NCBI GenBank assembly: GCA_023381515.1
Contig: JAMCQI010000014.1
Location: forward strand, 1-13,489
From: Chloroflexota bacterium
Lineage (GTDB): Bacteria > Chloroflexota > Anaerolineae > UBA4142
Length of the DNA: 13,489 bases
Direction: 5' to 3'
Every line of letters begins with the position of its first letter. Position 1 is the first letter of the stretch. Position numbers and translations under genes: made by a program. Shown in pieces: positions 12,848 to 13,489 of the stretch. A model generated the notes under the pieces. The model was given only the letters and a program-made list of their open reading frames with translations, was not told where the DNA came from and ran no database searches.

Positions 12848-13402
12848 ATGGATCCTCTAAATCGCAATGATGTATGGCAATTGCTCTGCGAGTACACGCA
12901 AGCCGACTATTTGCGCAAACACCACCTCGCCGTCGAGGCCGCCATGCGGTATTATGCACGCAAGTTCGGAGAGGATGAGAATGTGTGGGGCAACGTCGGG
13001 CTAATCCATGACTTTGAATATGAAAAGTACCCGGACCAACACCCACAGAAAGGTGGGGAAATCCTTTCCGAACTCGGGTGGCCTGAGGATCTCGTCTACG
13101 CCGTCAAGACGCACGGAGACCATCTGGGGCTGGCCCGCACTCATCGAATCGAAAAGACACTGTATGCGGTGGACGAGTTGACCGGGCTGGTCATCGCCGT
13201 TGCTCTCGTCCGGCCTTCCAAGAAACTCGCGGATGTGGATGTGGCCGCGGTCAAGAAAAAGTGGAAAGACAAGGCATTTGCCCGGGGAGTAAATCGGGAG
13301 CAGGTCATCCGCGGAGCCGAGGACCTTGGCATTCCACTCGACGAGCACATTCAGAATGTCCTTTCCGCTCTGCAGGAGGTCGCTCCACAGCTGGGTCTGT
13401 GA
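12848..13402 (+). CDS. HD-domain phosphohydrolase family protein
   Basis: Small predicted metal-dependent phosphohydrolase (184 aa), substrate unknown, possibly a nucleotide or phosphorylated metabolite. HD-fold residues visible: H25/H26 (YLRKHHLAVEAAM), H54-D55 (VGLIHDFEYEKYPDQHP), H65, H89 (VKTHGDH) and D109 (AVDELTG). Downstream blocks IAVALVRPSKKLADVDV, FARGVNREQVIRGAEDLGIPLDEHI are, from memory, typical of a compact stand-alone HD/HDIG family of about 185 residues, so the protein is complete. ATG 12848 gives MDPLNRNDVWQLLCEYTQADYLRKH, matching that family's N-terminus; ATG 12839 is an alternative. The in-frame extension back to 12590 runs through both promoters and is not credible. The ribosome-binding site is weak (GGGG). 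It ends about 50 bp before a strong hairpin, so it is probably transcribed alone. Confidence 0.88.
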   Translation: MDPLNRNDVWQLLCEYTQADYLRKHHLAVEAAMRYYARKFGEDENVWGNVGLIHDFEYEKYPDQHPQKGGEILSELGWPEDLVYAVKTHGDHLGLARTHRIEKTLYAVDELTGLVIAVALVRPSKKLADVDVAAVKKKWKDKAFARGVNREQVIRGAEDLGIPLDEHIQNVLSALQEVAPQLGL

Positions 13403-13454
13403 GGGATTAATGGGCTGGACGAATGGAAAGCAAAACGGGGTTCTAATGGGGCGT

Positions 13455-13489
13455 GGGAGGCGGTGGTGCCAGTGGCACCACCGCCTCCC
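13455..13489 (+). terminator. Perfect 16-bp hairpin at the window edge, probable terminator of the HD gene
   Basis: GGGAGGCGGTGGTGCC (13455-13470) and GGCACCACCGCCTCCC (13474-13489) are exact reverse complements around a 3-base loop. It lies 52 bases after the HD-gene stop. The window ends at the last base of the stem, so a T-run cannot be checked. T13454 could extend the stem if the next base is A. Confidence 0.65.

Noticed and set aside
1..13489. tRNA, rRNA, CRISPR array or toxin-antitoxin locus
   Set aside because: No cloverleaf, rRNA core sequence, regularly spaced repeats or paired small toxin-antitoxin frames were seen by eye.

Overview
The window comes from a moderately GC-rich bacterial chromosome. 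The gene set (Xaa-Pro peptidase, UPF0173 hydrolase, RNase PH, acyl-CoA ligase, 3-hydroxyacyl-CoA dehydrogenase) is ordinary. From memory, the two-span membrane protein at 1480 and the small multi-span proteins at 2696 and 3344 resemble uncharacterised proteins of Chloroflexota (Anaerolineae-like). That assignment is tentative because no database search was possible. Gene density is high and no gap between genes exceeds about 220 bases. No rRNA, tRNA, CRISPR array or phage gene was seen.

Layout. 1-216: the 3' end of an insertion sequence (C-terminus of a DDE transposase and a probable terminal repeat), ending about 20 bp before the promoter of the next gene. 296-1378: M24 Xaa-Pro peptidase. 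1480-2589: two-span membrane protein with an unknown cytosolic domain. 2696-3706: two small multi-span membrane proteins, with terminator-like hairpins before the first and between the two. 3840-5570: long-chain-type acyl-CoA ligase with its own strong promoter. 5651-6783, minus strand: a two-gene operon (HAD-IB phosphatase, then MOSC protein), convergent with the ligase. 6931-10725, plus strand: UPF0173 metallo-hydrolase, 3-hydroxybutyryl-CoA dehydrogenase, RNase PH and M20 amidohydrolase. 10824-12651, minus strand: a helical-repeat protein whose gene overlaps a downstream TIM-barrel amidohydrolase by 11 bp. 12848-13402, plus strand: a divergent HD-domain phosphohydrolase. The window ends in a perfect 16-bp hairpin.

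How the genes work together. The acyl-CoA ligase and 3-hydroxyacyl-CoA dehydrogenase both fit fatty-acid or short-chain acyl-CoA metabolism, but they are separate transcription units. The M24 and M20 enzymes fit peptide and acyl-amino-acid scavenging. Most of the rest looks like independent housekeeping genes.

The least ordinary part is 10.8-13.4 kb. There a protein built from about six and a half repeats of 33-35 residues is translationally coupled to a metal-dependent amidohydrolase. Its sigma-70-type promoter overlaps two copies of an approximately 19-bp direct repeat, and an HD-domain phosphohydrolase is transcribed divergently from 61 bp away. I do not recognise this as a described system; a functional link is inference.

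Seven units have recognisable promoters of TTGNNN-N16/17-TANANT type. They helped set several translation starts: 12651 rather than 12711, 12848 rather than 12590, and 3840 rather than 3825.
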